This document shows positions 52,676-62,804 of a stretch of 64,000 bases of DNA, piece after piece; position 1 is the first letter of the stretch; each line of letters begins with the position of its first letter. A model generated the notes under the pieces. It saw only the letters and a program-made list of their open reading frames with translations. It searched no databases and had not been told where the DNA came from. Source of the DNA: Acidobacteriota bacterium. GTDB taxonomy: Bacteria > Acidobacteriota > Blastocatellia > Pyrinomonadales > Pyrinomonadaceae. The position numbers were made by a program, and so were the translations under genes. The DNA is taken from NCBI GenBank assembly GCA_023436495.1, contig JAEZIT010000043.1:1-64000 (forward strand). Direction: 5' to 3'.

Positions 52676-53092
52676 TCAATTCAGCCCATCCAACTGCAAA
52701 CTTATCGGCGCCGCGCCCGATATTTTTACTGCATCGACCACCTTCGCGACCTCGCCGTATGCTGCCGACTTCGGCGCTTTGATGAACACGGTCCGCTCCG
52801 TATTCATATTCTCCGCCCTCTGCCCGAAAACACGTTCGAGTTCGGCGATCAGGCCCTTTGTGTCGTCCACAGTGGCGAGGTTCTTCTTTTCGTTCATCCC
52901 GACCGCGGCGTCCCTCTCGATCGTCACCACCAGCGTATCCGGATTGTTTTTAACTCCGTCCGTATTCCTCGGTTCCTGAGGTACCGATGCTTTAAAAGCG
53001 CTCGGCTTCATCGGCGAAATGACCATGAAAATTATCAGCAGCACAAGCAGCACATCGATCAGCGGCGTTACGTTTATATGCGGTTGCGACAT
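52676..53092 (-). CDS. exbD: ExbD/TolR biopolymer transport protein
   Basis: A 138-residue inner-membrane protein. The single membrane helix (VTPLIDVLLVLLIIFMVI) has the essential Asp13 used for proton coupling. The periplasmic part is rich in charged residues as in ExbD. It powers TonB- or Tol-type transport with an ExbB/TolQ partner; no such gene is in this window. Confidence 0.9.
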   Translation of the reverse strand: MSQPHINVTPLIDVLLVLLIIFMVISPMKPSAFKASVPQEPRNTDGVKNNPDTLVVTIERDAAVGMNEKKNLATVDDTKGLIAELERVFGQRAENMNTERTVFIKAPKSAAYGEVAKVVDAVKISGAAPISLQLDGLN

Positions 53093-53173
53093 CGGCGTGT
53101 CCTCCTTTTAATTAGAGGATTAGACACCGCCGGCCGGGATTTGTTCCCAACGCACGTTTACCACCGGTTCGCA

Positions 53174-54457
53174 TTACAATTTCCCCGCACCGAGCGCCGC
53201 CAGCAGAGCCTTCGCCTTCAGCAGCGATTCTTCGTATTCCTTTTCCGCATCGCTGTCTATTACGATTCCGCCGCCCACGTTGAACACGGCTTTGCCGCCG
53301 CTGACGGTCATCGTCCTGATCGCGACGCTCATATCGAATATCTCTTCCATATCGAACATACCCGCGGGCAGAAAATATCCGATCGCGCCCATCGACAGGC
53401 CGCGCGGATCCGGTTCGATCGCCTCGATCAACTGCATCGTCCTTATTTTCGGCGCACCGGTTATCGAACCGCAGGGGAATATGGCCCGCAGAATGTCGGC
53501 GTAGCTTACGTCCGACCGCAGAATGCCGCTTACTGTCGACACAAGATGAAACAGCGTCGGATGTTCTTCGATATCGCAGAGCTTTTCGACCGCGACGCTG
53601 CCAAATTCGCATACGCGCCCGATGTCATTCCTCAGCAGGTCCACGATCATCGTATTTTCCGCGCGATCCTTTTCGCTTTCGATCAATTCCCGCCGCAGCC
53701 GCGCGTCATCACGCTCGTCATTCCCGCGCGGCCGCGTACCCTTAATGGGCGAAGCCGAGATCCGCCGCCGGCCTTCCACACGAACAAAGCGCTCAGGCGA
53801 TGCCGAAACGACGGTCGAATCTACGCGCGTGATAAACGCGGCGAACGGCGCCGGATGATTGAGCCGAAGCCGCCCAAATACATCCTGCGGAGACCGGCAT
53901 TCGGCCGTAAACTGCTGCGTCAGGTTTGTCTGATAAGTATCGCCCGCGCGTATGTGTTCCTTTATCCGTTCGACCGCCGCGATATATTCACCGCGTGTAA
54001 AATTTGACCCGGCTTGGACACCGCTTATTTCCACGCCCGTTCGAAATCCCGCTGACTGGATCTTTTCCCGTACGCGTGCGAATTTCTCCTCGTTGCCGAC
54101 GAGGCGCGTTTCGCCCGTCGAATAGTCGTGGACGATCAGGCAATCGAACCACGCCAAAAACAGCGCCGGTACGCCGGAAACATCGCCGTTAATGTTCAGA
54201 AGGCGGTTCCCGAATTCATAAGAGATCGTGAATACCGCCGCCATCCCGCTCGACAGCTTCTCCTCGAAAATTTCAAGCGTTCTTTCCGCGTCGACATCCG
54301 ATACTTCGACGATCTCCACCGGCTCGATGCCGGCGATTATCAAATGCGACCCCAGATGCCCGACGCCGCAGCTGTCCAGCATCGAAACATGTTCATTCTC
54401 CGAAATTTGCAGCAGCGCCGCCGACAGGCCGTCCGCGGCGATATCGATCGTATCCAC
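53174..54457 (-). CDS. pabB: Aminodeoxychorismate synthase component I
   Basis: A 427-residue chorismate-using enzyme of folate synthesis. AGDTYQTNLTQQF, LRNDIGRVCEFGSV, FPCGSITGAPKIRTM and NVGGGIVIDSD are the family signatures. Lys239 in SPIKGTRPRG is the nucleophilic Lys that distinguishes PabB from anthranilate synthase TrpE, which has Ala there. It uses ammonia from a PabA partner, absent here. aroC elsewhere in the window supplies chorismate. Confidence 0.93.
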   Translation of the reverse strand: MDTIDIAADGLSAALLQISENEHVSMLDSCGVGHLGSHLIIAGIEPVEIVEVSDVDAERTLEIFEEKLSSGMAAVFTISYEFGNRLLNINGDVSGVPALFLAWFDCLIVHDYSTGETRLVGNEEKFARVREKIQSAGFRTGVEISGVQAGSNFTRGEYIAAVERIKEHIRAGDTYQTNLTQQFTAECRSPQDVFGRLRLNHPAPFAAFITRVDSTVVSASPERFVRVEGRRRISASPIKGTRPRGNDERDDARLRRELIESEKDRAENTMIVDLLRNDIGRVCEFGSVAVEKLCDIEEHPTLFHLVSTVSGILRSDVSYADILRAIFPCGSITGAPKIRTMQLIEAIEPDPRGLSMGAIGYFLPAGMFDMEEIFDMSVAIRTMTVSGGKAVFNVGGGIVIDSDAEKEYEESLLKAKALLAALGAGKL

Positions 54458-54555
54458 GATGCGAATTCTAACACGCCCGCCGTCGCTTCCATTCTTCGTT
54501 GCGTAATCTTCGAGTTTTCGCGTAATATGTTGCGAAGTCTCGGTACCGCCAAATT

Positions 54556-56025
54556 ATGAATTCCCAGTTAAACGATCAACATTCCCTGATCCGCGGGTTA
54601 GGGCTGGTTGCGGCAATCTCCATAATCATCGGCAATGTCATCGGCACGGGCGTCTTTTTGAAGGCGCGTGTGATGACGTGCAATCTCGGCTCGCCGGAAT
54701 GGGTCATGGTCGCGTGGATCGCGGCCGGGCTTCTGTCGTTGGCGGGTGCGCTCACATACGCCGAACTGTCCGCGATGAAACCGCAGGCGGGCGGGGAATA
54801 CATCTTCCTGCGCGACGCTTACGGACGCGCGTCCAGCTTCTTATACGGCTGGATGATGATGTTCGTCGGAAAGACCGGCGCCCAGGCATCGGTCGCTATG
54901 GTCTTCGCGATCGGCCTCAACGATTTTCTTGACGGCGCCTTGAAACAGACGCTGCTGACGCAGGATATTTTTGGCTACACGTACGAATTGACGTCGCTGC
55001 AGATAATCGCGGTAATGATGATCGTTATTTTCACGACCATCAATTGCGCATCGGTGGTCATCACCGGCCAGATAGCAACCGCGCTTACGTTCGTCAAGAT
55101 CGCCCTGATCGGTTTCGTCGGCATCGGTGCTTTCATTTGGGCGTCCGGCGGTACATTCGGTCATTTCGGAATGCTCAATTCCGGCGGCACCTGCGAAGGC
55201 GTCTCAGCGGCCGCGACATACGGTTCGGCAAACTATTCGTTTCTGGCCGGCTTCGGCGCGGCGATGCTCGGTGCATTGTGGGGCTACGACGGCTGGAATA
55301 ACCTGACGCTGGTTGCCGGCGAAATAAAAGATCCCGGCCGCAATGTGCCCATTGCCCTTATCGGCGGCATCATCACGATCATTCTTCTGTACGTCTTTGC
55401 CCATGCCGCTTATTTTTACGTGCTCGACCCGACGACCGTCGCGTCCGTCTCCCGAGATTCTTCGGTAGCCAAAGAGGTCGTTTCAAGATTCTTCGGCGCC
55501 GATGCCCGCTCGATCGCGACGGGCTTTGCGATCGCCTTGTTCACCGTCGGGCTTATGCTCTCGTCGATCGGCACGCTCCACACATCCATTCTTACCGGAG
55601 CACGCGTACCGTACGCGATGGCGCGCGACGGCCTAATGTTCCGCTCGCTCGGCCGTCTCTCGACCGGAACGCGCGTGCCCGTGATCGCGCTCGTACTGCA
55701 GGGGATCTGGGCGTGTGTTCTGGCTCTTTCGGGCTCGTTCGATACTTTGACGGATTATGTGATATTCGGGTCGTGGATCTTCTACGCGCTGGTTACGTCG
55801 TCCGTGTTCGTCTTCCGCAAACGCTATCCGGACGCCGAACGCCCGTACCGTGCTTGGGGTTACCCGGTCGTCCCGATCCTGTTCCTACTCGTCGCCGGCT
55901 GGCTGCTCATCAACACGCTTTACACAACACCGACGCAAGCTCTCGCGGGAATTGTCCTTATATTGCTCGGGCTACCGGTCTATTACTATCTGACCCGGCG
56001 CGCAGCTCAGGAAACTATCGAATAG
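54556..56025 (+). CDS. APC-family amino acid permease
   Basis: A 489-residue transporter of about 12 helices. It starts LIRGLGLVAAISIIIGNVIGTGVFLKARV, the unwound first helix with the GxG substrate motif of the APC family (LAT/CAT branch). GYDGWNNLTLVAGEIKDPGRN in helix 6 is typical of the LAT-like amino-acid exchangers. Substrate not resolvable. Distinct from the two larger permeases at 33226 and 35499. Confidence 0.9.
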   Translation: MNSQLNDQHSLIRGLGLVAAISIIIGNVIGTGVFLKARVMTCNLGSPEWVMVAWIAAGLLSLAGALTYAELSAMKPQAGGEYIFLRDAYGRASSFLYGWMMMFVGKTGAQASVAMVFAIGLNDFLDGALKQTLLTQDIFGYTYELTSLQIIAVMMIVIFTTINCASVVITGQIATALTFVKIALIGFVGIGAFIWASGGTFGHFGMLNSGGTCEGVSAAATYGSANYSFLAGFGAAMLGALWGYDGWNNLTLVAGEIKDPGRNVPIALIGGIITIILLYVFAHAAYFYVLDPTTVASVSRDSSVAKEVVSRFFGADARSIATGFAIALFTVGLMLSSIGTLHTSILTGARVPYAMARDGLMFRSLGRLSTGTRVPVIALVLQGIWACVLALSGSFDTLTDYVIFGSWIFYALVTSSVFVFRKRYPDAERPYRAWGYPVVPILFLLVAGWLLINTLYTTPTQALAGIVLILLGLPVYYYLTRRAAQETIE

Positions 56026-56045
56026 GCCGCAATTCGATCAAATAA

Positions 56046-56084
56046 AAGATCCCCGGGAACACGTTCTCGGGGATCTTCTTTTTT
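56046..56084 (+). terminator. Bidirectional-looking terminator between amino acid permease and murE
   Basis: AAGATCCCCG (56046-56055) and CGGGGATCTT (56068-56077) form a 10-bp stem, with an inner GAAC/GTTC pair and a T6 run on the plus side. Confidence 0.85.
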
Positions 56085-56097
56085 CCTTTCTATCGGT

Positions 56098-57588
56098 TCA
56101 ATCGGCCAGCCGGCCCAATGCCTCCAACGCCACTTCGCGGTCGTCGAAGTGAAACTTCTCATTACCGATCACCTGATACGTCTCGTGGCCCTTGCCGGCG
56201 ATTATTACCACATCGCCCTCACGGGCCTGGCGGATGGCCGCAAATATCGCTTCACGGCGGTCTGATATCGACTCGAATTCGACGCCCGTCGGCTTAACGC
56301 CCGCCTCGATATCTTCGATTATCTTCATGGGGTCTTCCGACCGCGGGTTGTCTGAGGTGATTATCACAGCGTCGCTGTTCTCGCCTGCCGCCTTGCCCAT
56401 CGGCACGCGTTTCGTCCGGTCGCGGTCGCCGCCGCAGCCGAAAACAGTGATGATCCGCCCGTCGGTCAGGTCCCTCGCCGTCCGCAGCGTGTTCAGCAGA
56501 GCGTCGTCCGTATGCGCGTAATCCACGACGACCGCGAGATCTCCGTCGTTAGGCACGCGTTCGAACCTGCCCGGAGCGCCGACGCACACCGCCAAACCCG
56601 ACTCGATCGCATCAAGTCCGTATCCCAATTCCAGCGCCGCCGCCGAAGCCGCCAGCATATTGTAAACATGCGGCCTGCCGACCAGCGGGGAAGTGATCCG
56701 CCGCTCGCCCGCCGGTGTTTTCAGCCTGAACGACGTCCCGCGGATCAGCGAAACGTCGATCTCGTCAGCGGTCAGGTCCGCCGTGTTCTTCTGCGAAAAT
56801 GTTATGACGCGCTGGCCCTGTTCCTTCAGCTCGCACGCCAGCCGCAGCCCCCAATCGTCGTCGATGTTCACCACGCATGAATACGGCTTTTCGCCCAATC
56901 GCCCGTCGAACAGGCGTTTTTTCGCGTCGTAATAATTCTCCATCGTCCCGTGGTAATCGAGGTGGTCCTGCGTCAGGTTCGTGAATATCGCTATCCGAAA
57001 CCGCAGCCCGTCGCACCTGTGCAGGTCGATCGCCTGCGACGAAGCCTCCATCACGGCCATTCCGCAGCCGTCATCGACCGCCTGCCGCAGGAACCTGTTC
57101 GTGTCCGAAGCCTCAGGCGTCGTCCTGACCGCGGGCTCGCTTTTGTCGCCGATCCGGTATTCCACCGTCGTCAGCATCGCCGGCCGAACACCCGCCGCCT
57201 CCGCCAACGCAAAACACAGGTACGTCGTCGTCGTTTTGCCGTTCGTGCCGGTCACGCCGACCAGCCCGAGCCGGTGCGAAGGGTTGCCGTAAACCGCTGC
57301 CGCCGCATGTGCCAACGCCTCGCGCGCGTTCTCTGTCTTCAGCCACGCGCCCTCAAATCCCGCCGGCGGGTCATATTCCGAAATAACGCCCGCAGCGCCG
57401 CGTCGCATAACGTCGCCAACGAACCTGTGGCCGTCCATCGTCAGGCCCTTGATCGCCACAAACAGGGCGCCGGCGCCCGCCTGCCGCGAATCGTGCGTGA
57501 CGCCCGAAACCGCCGCTGCTCCGTCTCCGTGCAGTTCGGCCCCGATCGCCGCCGCTACATTCTTTATGTTTATCGAATTATTTTCCAA
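56098..57588 (-). CDS. murE: UDP-N-acetylmuramoyl-tripeptide synthetase (meso-DAP adding)
   Basis: A 496-residue Mur ligase. TGTNGKTTTTYL (about 113-124) is the ATP P-loop, VDYAHTDDALLN the central motif and DNPRSEDPM the specificity loop. DNPR is the established signature for meso-diaminopimelate, so the peptidoglycan is DAP type. It adds the third residue to UDP-MurNAc-L-Ala-D-Glu. It stands alone, without other mur genes, and converges with the permease. Confidence 0.96.
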   Translation of the reverse strand: MENNSINIKNVAAAIGAELHGDGAAAVSGVTHDSRQAGAGALFVAIKGLTMDGHRFVGDVMRRGAAGVISEYDPPAGFEGAWLKTENAREALAHAAAAVYGNPSHRLGLVGVTGTNGKTTTTYLCFALAEAAGVRPAMLTTVEYRIGDKSEPAVRTTPEASDTNRFLRQAVDDGCGMAVMEASSQAIDLHRCDGLRFRIAIFTNLTQDHLDYHGTMENYYDAKKRLFDGRLGEKPYSCVVNIDDDWGLRLACELKEQGQRVITFSQKNTADLTADEIDVSLIRGTSFRLKTPAGERRITSPLVGRPHVYNMLAASAAALELGYGLDAIESGLAVCVGAPGRFERVPNDGDLAVVVDYAHTDDALLNTLRTARDLTDGRIITVFGCGGDRDRTKRVPMGKAAGENSDAVIITSDNPRSEDPMKIIEDIEAGVKPTGVEFESISDRREAIFAAIRQAREGDVVIIAGKGHETYQVIGNEKFHFDDREVALEALGRLAD

Positions 57589-57741
57589 AATGACCCTGTG
57601 AAACAGCTAAGACCTATCAGCTTTTCTTCTAATTAAATTCGGCCCGGTCCGTACAAATTTGGATTATACGCCAACACAAAAAAATTGCACGAACAACCCG
57701 CCGCGGATTTCGTATATCTCAATTGAACGGAGGTTTGGATA

Positions 57742-58005
57742 ATGAATATCATCAAGATCATTCTCGCACTTCTCGGCATCGTCTTCGGCGTAATGCTGTT
57801 CTTTTGGGTGATCGGGCTCGTTTCGTCGCTCATCTGGTACGCATTCTGGATCGGCGCCCTCGCGGCGGTCGGCTACGGCGGCTACAAGCTTTTCAAAAAG
57901 GCCGAAGACAAATACGTCGGCCCCGGCTCGTCCACCGGCTACATCGACGACCGCGATTTTAATATGAGTTGGGAAGAATACGACCGAAAGTACCTGAAAA
58001 AGTAA
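57742..58005 (+). CDS. Small two-helix membrane protein
   Basis: An 87-residue protein with two hydrophobic helices (IIKIILALLGIVFGVMLFFWVIG, LVSSLIWYAFWIGALAAVGYGG) and a charged tail with an acidic YIDDRDFNMSWEEYD segment. AACGGAGG lies about 8 nt before the ATG. Family unknown; conserved small membrane proteins of this shape often act in membrane homeostasis, but this is not evident here. Confidence 0.72.
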   Translation: MNIIKIILALLGIVFGVMLFFWVIGLVSSLIWYAFWIGALAAVGYGGYKLFKKAEDKYVGPGSSTGYIDDRDFNMSWEEYDRKYLKK

Positions 58006-58128
58006 GCGCTGCTAGACAATAGATTTCGAATTAGTTAGATTCTTTCATTGCGGCCGCTGCAGAAGCCCGCACGGAGATTGGGCGCATCCTCCAACTCAGA
58101 AGATGTTGCCTCGATCCAAATTCATAAC

Positions 58129-58213
58129 GCCGAGGTGGCGAAATTGGCAGACGCACTAGACTTAGGATCTAGCGTCGAAAGACGTGCGAGTTCGAGTCTC
58201 GCCCTCGGCACCA
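58129..58213 (+). tRNA. tRNA-Leu (anticodon UAG)
   Basis: An 85-nt class II tRNA including an encoded CCA (58211-58213). The acceptor stem GCCGAGG / CCTCGGC pairs fully; the D arm GGCGAAATTGGCAGACGC is leucine-like; anticodon stem CTAGA/TCTAG (58156-58160 and 58168-58172) encloses CTTAGGA with anticodon TAG at 58163-58165; a long variable arm and GAGTTCGAGTC T arm follow. It reads CUN codons. Confidence 0.97.
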
Positions 58214-58224
58214 ATTTCTCAGGT

Positions 58225-58255
58225 AAGACGGACCGCTGGTCCGTCTTGCTGCTTT
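58225..58255 (+). terminator. Terminator after tRNA-Leu
   Basis: AAGACGGACC and GGTCCGTCTT form a perfect 10-bp stem with a GCT loop (58225-58247), followed by GCTGCTTTAAA. Ends the tRNA transcript. Confidence 0.75.
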
Positions 58256-58725
58256 AAATTATCAACAAGTAGCGGAGTGCACGTTTACCACAGAAGCTCA
58301 GTGACACAGAGAACATCCAGCGGCTTCCGGATGCATATCACCACTCAACACCTTTGCGATCTTTGCGTCTTCGCGTGAAATTCTGTCCTCTAACTCTCCA
58401 TTTACAGTTTGCCACGGGCTTCAGCCCGGCTCTCCAAACTTATAAATTGCCACGGGCTTTAGCCCGTGGTCACCGCCCAGAAAATGCTCCGGCTTTAGCC
58501 GAACCATCCCGAAAAAACATTCATCCTTCCGGCTTCAGCCAAATCATTGGGCTAAAGCCCGGCCAAGGCTGCCCTATCCCCAAGCCAAAGCCCAAGCAAC
58601 TGATAAATCCAAGCTAACCATGATCCATTTCCTCCCCCACTTCCCCCCACGCCCTCAATTCGACAATCCCGGCCATCTTCGATATCCTTTTCAATGATTA
58701 AAACGAGCGTATTTTGAATTAATTA
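58256..58725. other. Repeat-bearing intergenic region before tig
   Basis: No gene is visible. It carries copy 1 of a roughly 190-nt dispersed repeat (58442-58629), an extra CCACGGGCTTCAGCCCGG palindrome at about 58411-58430, and a C-rich tract at 58631-58660. The tig promoter was not identified. Confidence 0.6.
58442..58629 (+). repeat. Dispersed palindrome-rich intergenic repeat, copy 1
   Basis: Matches copy 2 at 62615-62804 over about 190 nt, starting ATAAATTGCCACGGGCTT and ending CTAACCAT.ATCCATT. It holds several short inverted repeats such as CGGGCTTTAGCCCG, GGCTTTAGCC and GGGCTAAAGCCC, the shape of REP-like elements. Both copies are intergenic, flanking the tig-clpP-clpX genes. Confidence 0.8.
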
Positions 58726-60234
58726 ATGAAAACCGAATTAAAAGAAATTTCCCCGACACAGCGGGAATTGCATATTGAGATCCCGGCCGAAAACCTTAAG
58801 GAAGCATACGGCCGCGTCAGCCAGAAGTACGCAAAAGGAGCGTCCGTTCCCGGCTTTCGCAAAGGCTTTGCGCCGCTCGATGTTATCCGCCTTCGTTATA
58901 AAGAAGAGATCAAGAACGAAGTTCTCCAGCAGGTACTGCCCGCCAAGGTCGCCGAAGCGATCGAAGAGCACGGCTTACGCCCGCTGTCCGAACCGCATCT
59001 TCACCTCGAAGACGCCGAAAACGTAAAGGTCAACGGTTCGCAGCCCGTTTCGCTGCATGTCCACGTCGAAGTAATGCCGGAGATCCCGACGCCCGACTAT
59101 AAAGGCATCGAGGTGACCCGCCGCGTCCGCCCCGTGCTCGACGGCGAGGTCGAAGACCTCATCGCGAACCGCCTGAGCGAGCAATCGTCGCTCATCCCGG
59201 TCGAAGGCCGCAAGTCCGAGCTCGGAGACACCGTTATCGCCGATCTCGAAGGCACGTTCGCCGACCAGCCGGACGCCGAACCGATCACGGCTGAAAACCT
59301 CGAGGTCGTGCTCGGCGACGAAGTGATCGAGAAGGCATTCACCGACAACCTCGTCGGCGTCGAAGAGGACGAAGAGAAGGAATTTACCGTCTCTTATCCC
59401 GAAAATTTCTCGTCGCCCGCGCTTGCCGGCAAGACCGTGCATTACAAGGCCAAGATCAAGTCGGTCGGCCGTGCGGAACTGCCTGAAATGAACGACGAAT
59501 GGGCAAAAAGCCTCGACGAAGGCTACGAATCGCTCGCCGATCTTCGCACGAAGCTTCGCGCCGACCTCGAAACCTATGCCGAATCGGACGCGAACGCTCG
59601 CCTTCGCAACAATGCGATCGCGAAACTGATCGAAAATCACTCGTTTGAAGTACCGAACGCGTTGATCGAAAATCAGGCACGCAACCTGCTCAACAATTTT
59701 GCTCAGGACCTGCAGCAGCGCGGGGTTGACCTGAAGGGCGTCCAGGATGATTTCGTCAAAATGGCGTACACGCAAATGCGTTCGCAGGCGGAAAATGACG
59801 TCCGCGGCGCAATGCTGCTCGAAAAGATCGCCGAACTCGAAGGCATCACCGTGACCGATGCCGAGGTCGACGAAGAGATCGGCAAAATGGCCGAGATGTA
59901 TCGCATGTCTCCGGAAGAGATCCGGCCGATCCTCGAACAGCAGGGCGGGCTCGAAAACATGCGCGGAAATCTCCGCACTCGGAAATCGATCGAAGCCCTG
60001 ATCGATAACGCCAAGGTTACCGACGGCGAATGGGTCGACGAAAGGGCCGCCGCAGCCGAAGCCAAAACCGGCGACGCCGAAAAGGGCGCCGAAACCGAAG
60101 AAACAGCCGAAGCAAAACCGGCCAAAAAAGCAAAGGCCGCAAAGCCCAAAGCCGAAAAGGCCGAAAAAGCTCCGAAGGCCGAAAAAGCCGACAAGCCGAA
60201 AAAGAAAGCGGCCAAATCGGATAGTGGAGAATAG
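58726..60234 (+). CDS. tig: Trigger factor with long Ala/Lys/Glu C-terminal tail
   Basis: A 502-residue ribosome-associated chaperone and prolyl isomerase. VPGFRKGFAP (41-50) is the ribosome-docking signature GFRxGxxP. The central FKBP-like domain is at about 155-245 (GDTVIADLEG, EFTVSYPENF), and the C-terminal arms are at 260-435. A tail of about 60 residues, nearly only Ala, Lys, Glu, Pro and Asp, follows; typical trigger factors end near 430-450. First gene of the tig-clpP-clpX-lon proteostasis cluster. Confidence 0.95.
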   Translation: MKTELKEISPTQRELHIEIPAENLKEAYGRVSQKYAKGASVPGFRKGFAPLDVIRLRYKEEIKNEVLQQVLPAKVAEAIEEHGLRPLSEPHLHLEDAENVKVNGSQPVSLHVHVEVMPEIPTPDYKGIEVTRRVRPVLDGEVEDLIANRLSEQSSLIPVEGRKSELGDTVIADLEGTFADQPDAEPITAENLEVVLGDEVIEKAFTDNLVGVEEDEEKEFTVSYPENFSSPALAGKTVHYKAKIKSVGRAELPEMNDEWAKSLDEGYESLADLRTKLRADLETYAESDANARLRNNAIAKLIENHSFEVPNALIENQARNLLNNFAQDLQQRGVDLKGVQDDFVKMAYTQMRSQAENDVRGAMLLEKIAELEGITVTDAEVDEEIGKMAEMYRMSPEEIRPILEQQGGLENMRGNLRTRKSIEALIDNAKVTDGEWVDERAAAAEAKTGDAEKGAETEETAEAKPAKKAKAAKPKAEKAEKAPKAEKADKPKKKAAKSDSGE

Positions 60235-60260
60235 AGAAGTAAAAGAGCAGAGATAGAAGC

Positions 60261-60300
60261 GTTGCGGAAGCCCGCACGAAGTAAGGGCGAATCACTCAAC
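60261..60300 (+). repeat. Short dispersed repeat, single copy before clpP
   Basis: GGAAGCCCGCACGAAGTAAG continuing into GGCGAATCACTCAAC; near-identical to copies at 62435-62473 and 62514-62553 (with a variant at 62400-62432 and at 58061-58096). It lies between tig and clpP. Confidence 0.7.
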
Positions 60301-60343
60301 GCGGGCGTAAAGTAAACTTGAAACTTATTAGAGAGAGAAATTT

Positions 60344-60931
60344 ATGGCATTAGTCCCAATGGTTGTCGAACAAACTTCTAGAGGCGAACGCGCATTCGAT
60401 ATCTATTCGCGCCTTCTGAAGGACAGCATCATCTTCATCGGCACGCCGATCGACGACACGATCGCGAACCTTATTGTCGCACAGCTTCTGTTTCTCGAAG
60501 CCGAAGACCCGGAACGCGACATTAACCTTTATATAAACAGCCCGGGCGGATCGATCACCGCCGGCATGGCGATCTATGACACGATGCAATTCATCAAGAA
60601 CGACGTGACGACCATCTGCGTCGGCCAATGTGCATCGATGGGCGCTCTGCTGCTGACCGCCGGCACCAAGGGCAAGCGATTCGCGCTTCCGCATTCGCGC
60701 ATCCTTATCCACCAGCCGTCGGGCGGCGCCACCGGACAGGCGACCGATGTCCGCATCATGGCCGAAGAGATCCTGCGTATGCGCGAAATGACGTCGCGCA
60801 TCCTGGCAAATCACAGCGGCCAGAGCTTTGACCAGGTTGAAAAAGACGTCGAACGCGACCGCATCCTTTCGCCCATCCAGGCAAAAGAATACGGCCTGAT
60901 CGACGAAGTCATCGAACACAGGGACAAGTAG
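60344..60931 (+). CDS. clpP: ATP-dependent Clp protease proteolytic subunit
   Basis: A 195-residue serine protease forming tetradecamers. Catalytic Ser98 (GQCASMGA) and His123 (LPHSRILIHQP) are present, with Asp further on. Very close in length to E. coli ClpP. Docks with ClpX, whose gene follows after a repeat-rich 160-nt gap. Confidence 0.97.
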   Translation: MALVPMVVEQTSRGERAFDIYSRLLKDSIIFIGTPIDDTIANLIVAQLLFLEAEDPERDINLYINSPGGSITAGMAIYDTMQFIKNDVTTICVGQCASMGALLLTAGTKGKRFALPHSRILIHQPSGGATGQATDVRIMAEEILRMREMTSRILANHSGQSFDQVEKDVERDRILSPIQAKEYGLIDEVIEHRDK

Positions 60932-60959
60932 CAAAGACAGTCAGGGAAGTCCGGACAGT

Positions 60960-61078
60960 CAAGGCAGTCGAGACTGTCCGGGAAGTGTCCGGACGCCCAT
61001 GATCGGTTGGAACTACTAATTTTGAAATCAAACGCGGTCTTGACTTCTCTGACTGTCCGGACCGTCTCGACTGTCTTG
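60960..61078. repeat. Inverted repeat between clpP and clpX
   Basis: CAAGGCAGTCGAGACTGTCC (from 60960) is complementary, with two mismatches over 22 nt, to CCGGACCGTCTCGACTGTCT (61057-61078, ending TTG). More GACAGTC/TGACTGTC words surround both arms. The two arms are separated by 75 nt. Nature unknown; could be a REP-like element or a transcript-processing structure. Confidence 0.65.
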
Positions 61079-61095
61079 ACCGACAACTAATTTCT

Positions 61096-62343
<1,248 letters not shown>

Positions 62344-62399
62344 ACGAACGGACCGCGGAGCCCCAAGTCTCCGCCACCATTGCCCAAGGCGCGCTCTAA

Positions 62400-62553
62400 T
62401 GCCGAAGCCCGCACGCAGCGGGTGGGTTCTTCAATTGCCGAAGCCCGCACGAAGTAAGGGCGAATCACTCACCCCAAGTCAGAACCACCTCGCGTCAGCG
62501 GGTGGGTTCTTCCATTGCCGAAGCCCGCACGAAGTAAGGGCATATCACTCACC
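62400..62553 (+). repeat. Tandem array of the short GAAGCCCGCACG repeat
   Basis: Three copies in 154 nt: at 62400-62432 (ending in a GCGGGTGGGTTCTTC variant), 62435-62473 and 62514-62553, plus two copies of CAGCGGGTGGGTTCTTC (62417, 62497). Spacing is about 80 nt with unlike sequences between, which does not fit CRISPR. Confidence 0.75.
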
Positions 62554-62614
62554 GGGATCAAAATTAGATCGCCACCGGCTTTCCTCTTGAAAAATTGCCG
62601 GGCGCTCTCCTCCC

Positions 62615-62804
62615 ATAAATTGCCACGGGCTTCAGCCCGTGGTCACCGTCCAACAAACGCCCCGGCTTTAGCCGAACTACTCCAAAAAAATAATCATCCT
62701 CCTGGCTTCAGCCAAATTGGGCTAAAGCCCGGCCCATGTTGATGCACCTGTCCCCGAGCTAAAGCTCGGGGCAACTTATAAATCCTAGCTAACCATAATC
62801 CATT
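62615..62804 (+). repeat. Dispersed palindrome-rich intergenic repeat, copy 2
   Basis: Second copy of the element at 58442-58629, matching most of its length and sharing both ends. Between the palindromes it differs by substitutions and small indels; CCCGAGCTAAAGCTCGGG here stands where copy 1 has a decayed CCCAAGCCAAAGCCCAAG. Confidence 0.8.

Noticed and set aside
53078..54007. Plus-strand open frame (309 codons) opposite pabB
   Set aside because: Overlaps the complete aminodeoxychorismate synthase gene; Arg-rich and without motif.
62400..62553. Possible CRISPR array from direct repeats
   Set aside because: Only about three copies, uneven spacing near 80 nt, unlike repeat lengths and no cas genes.
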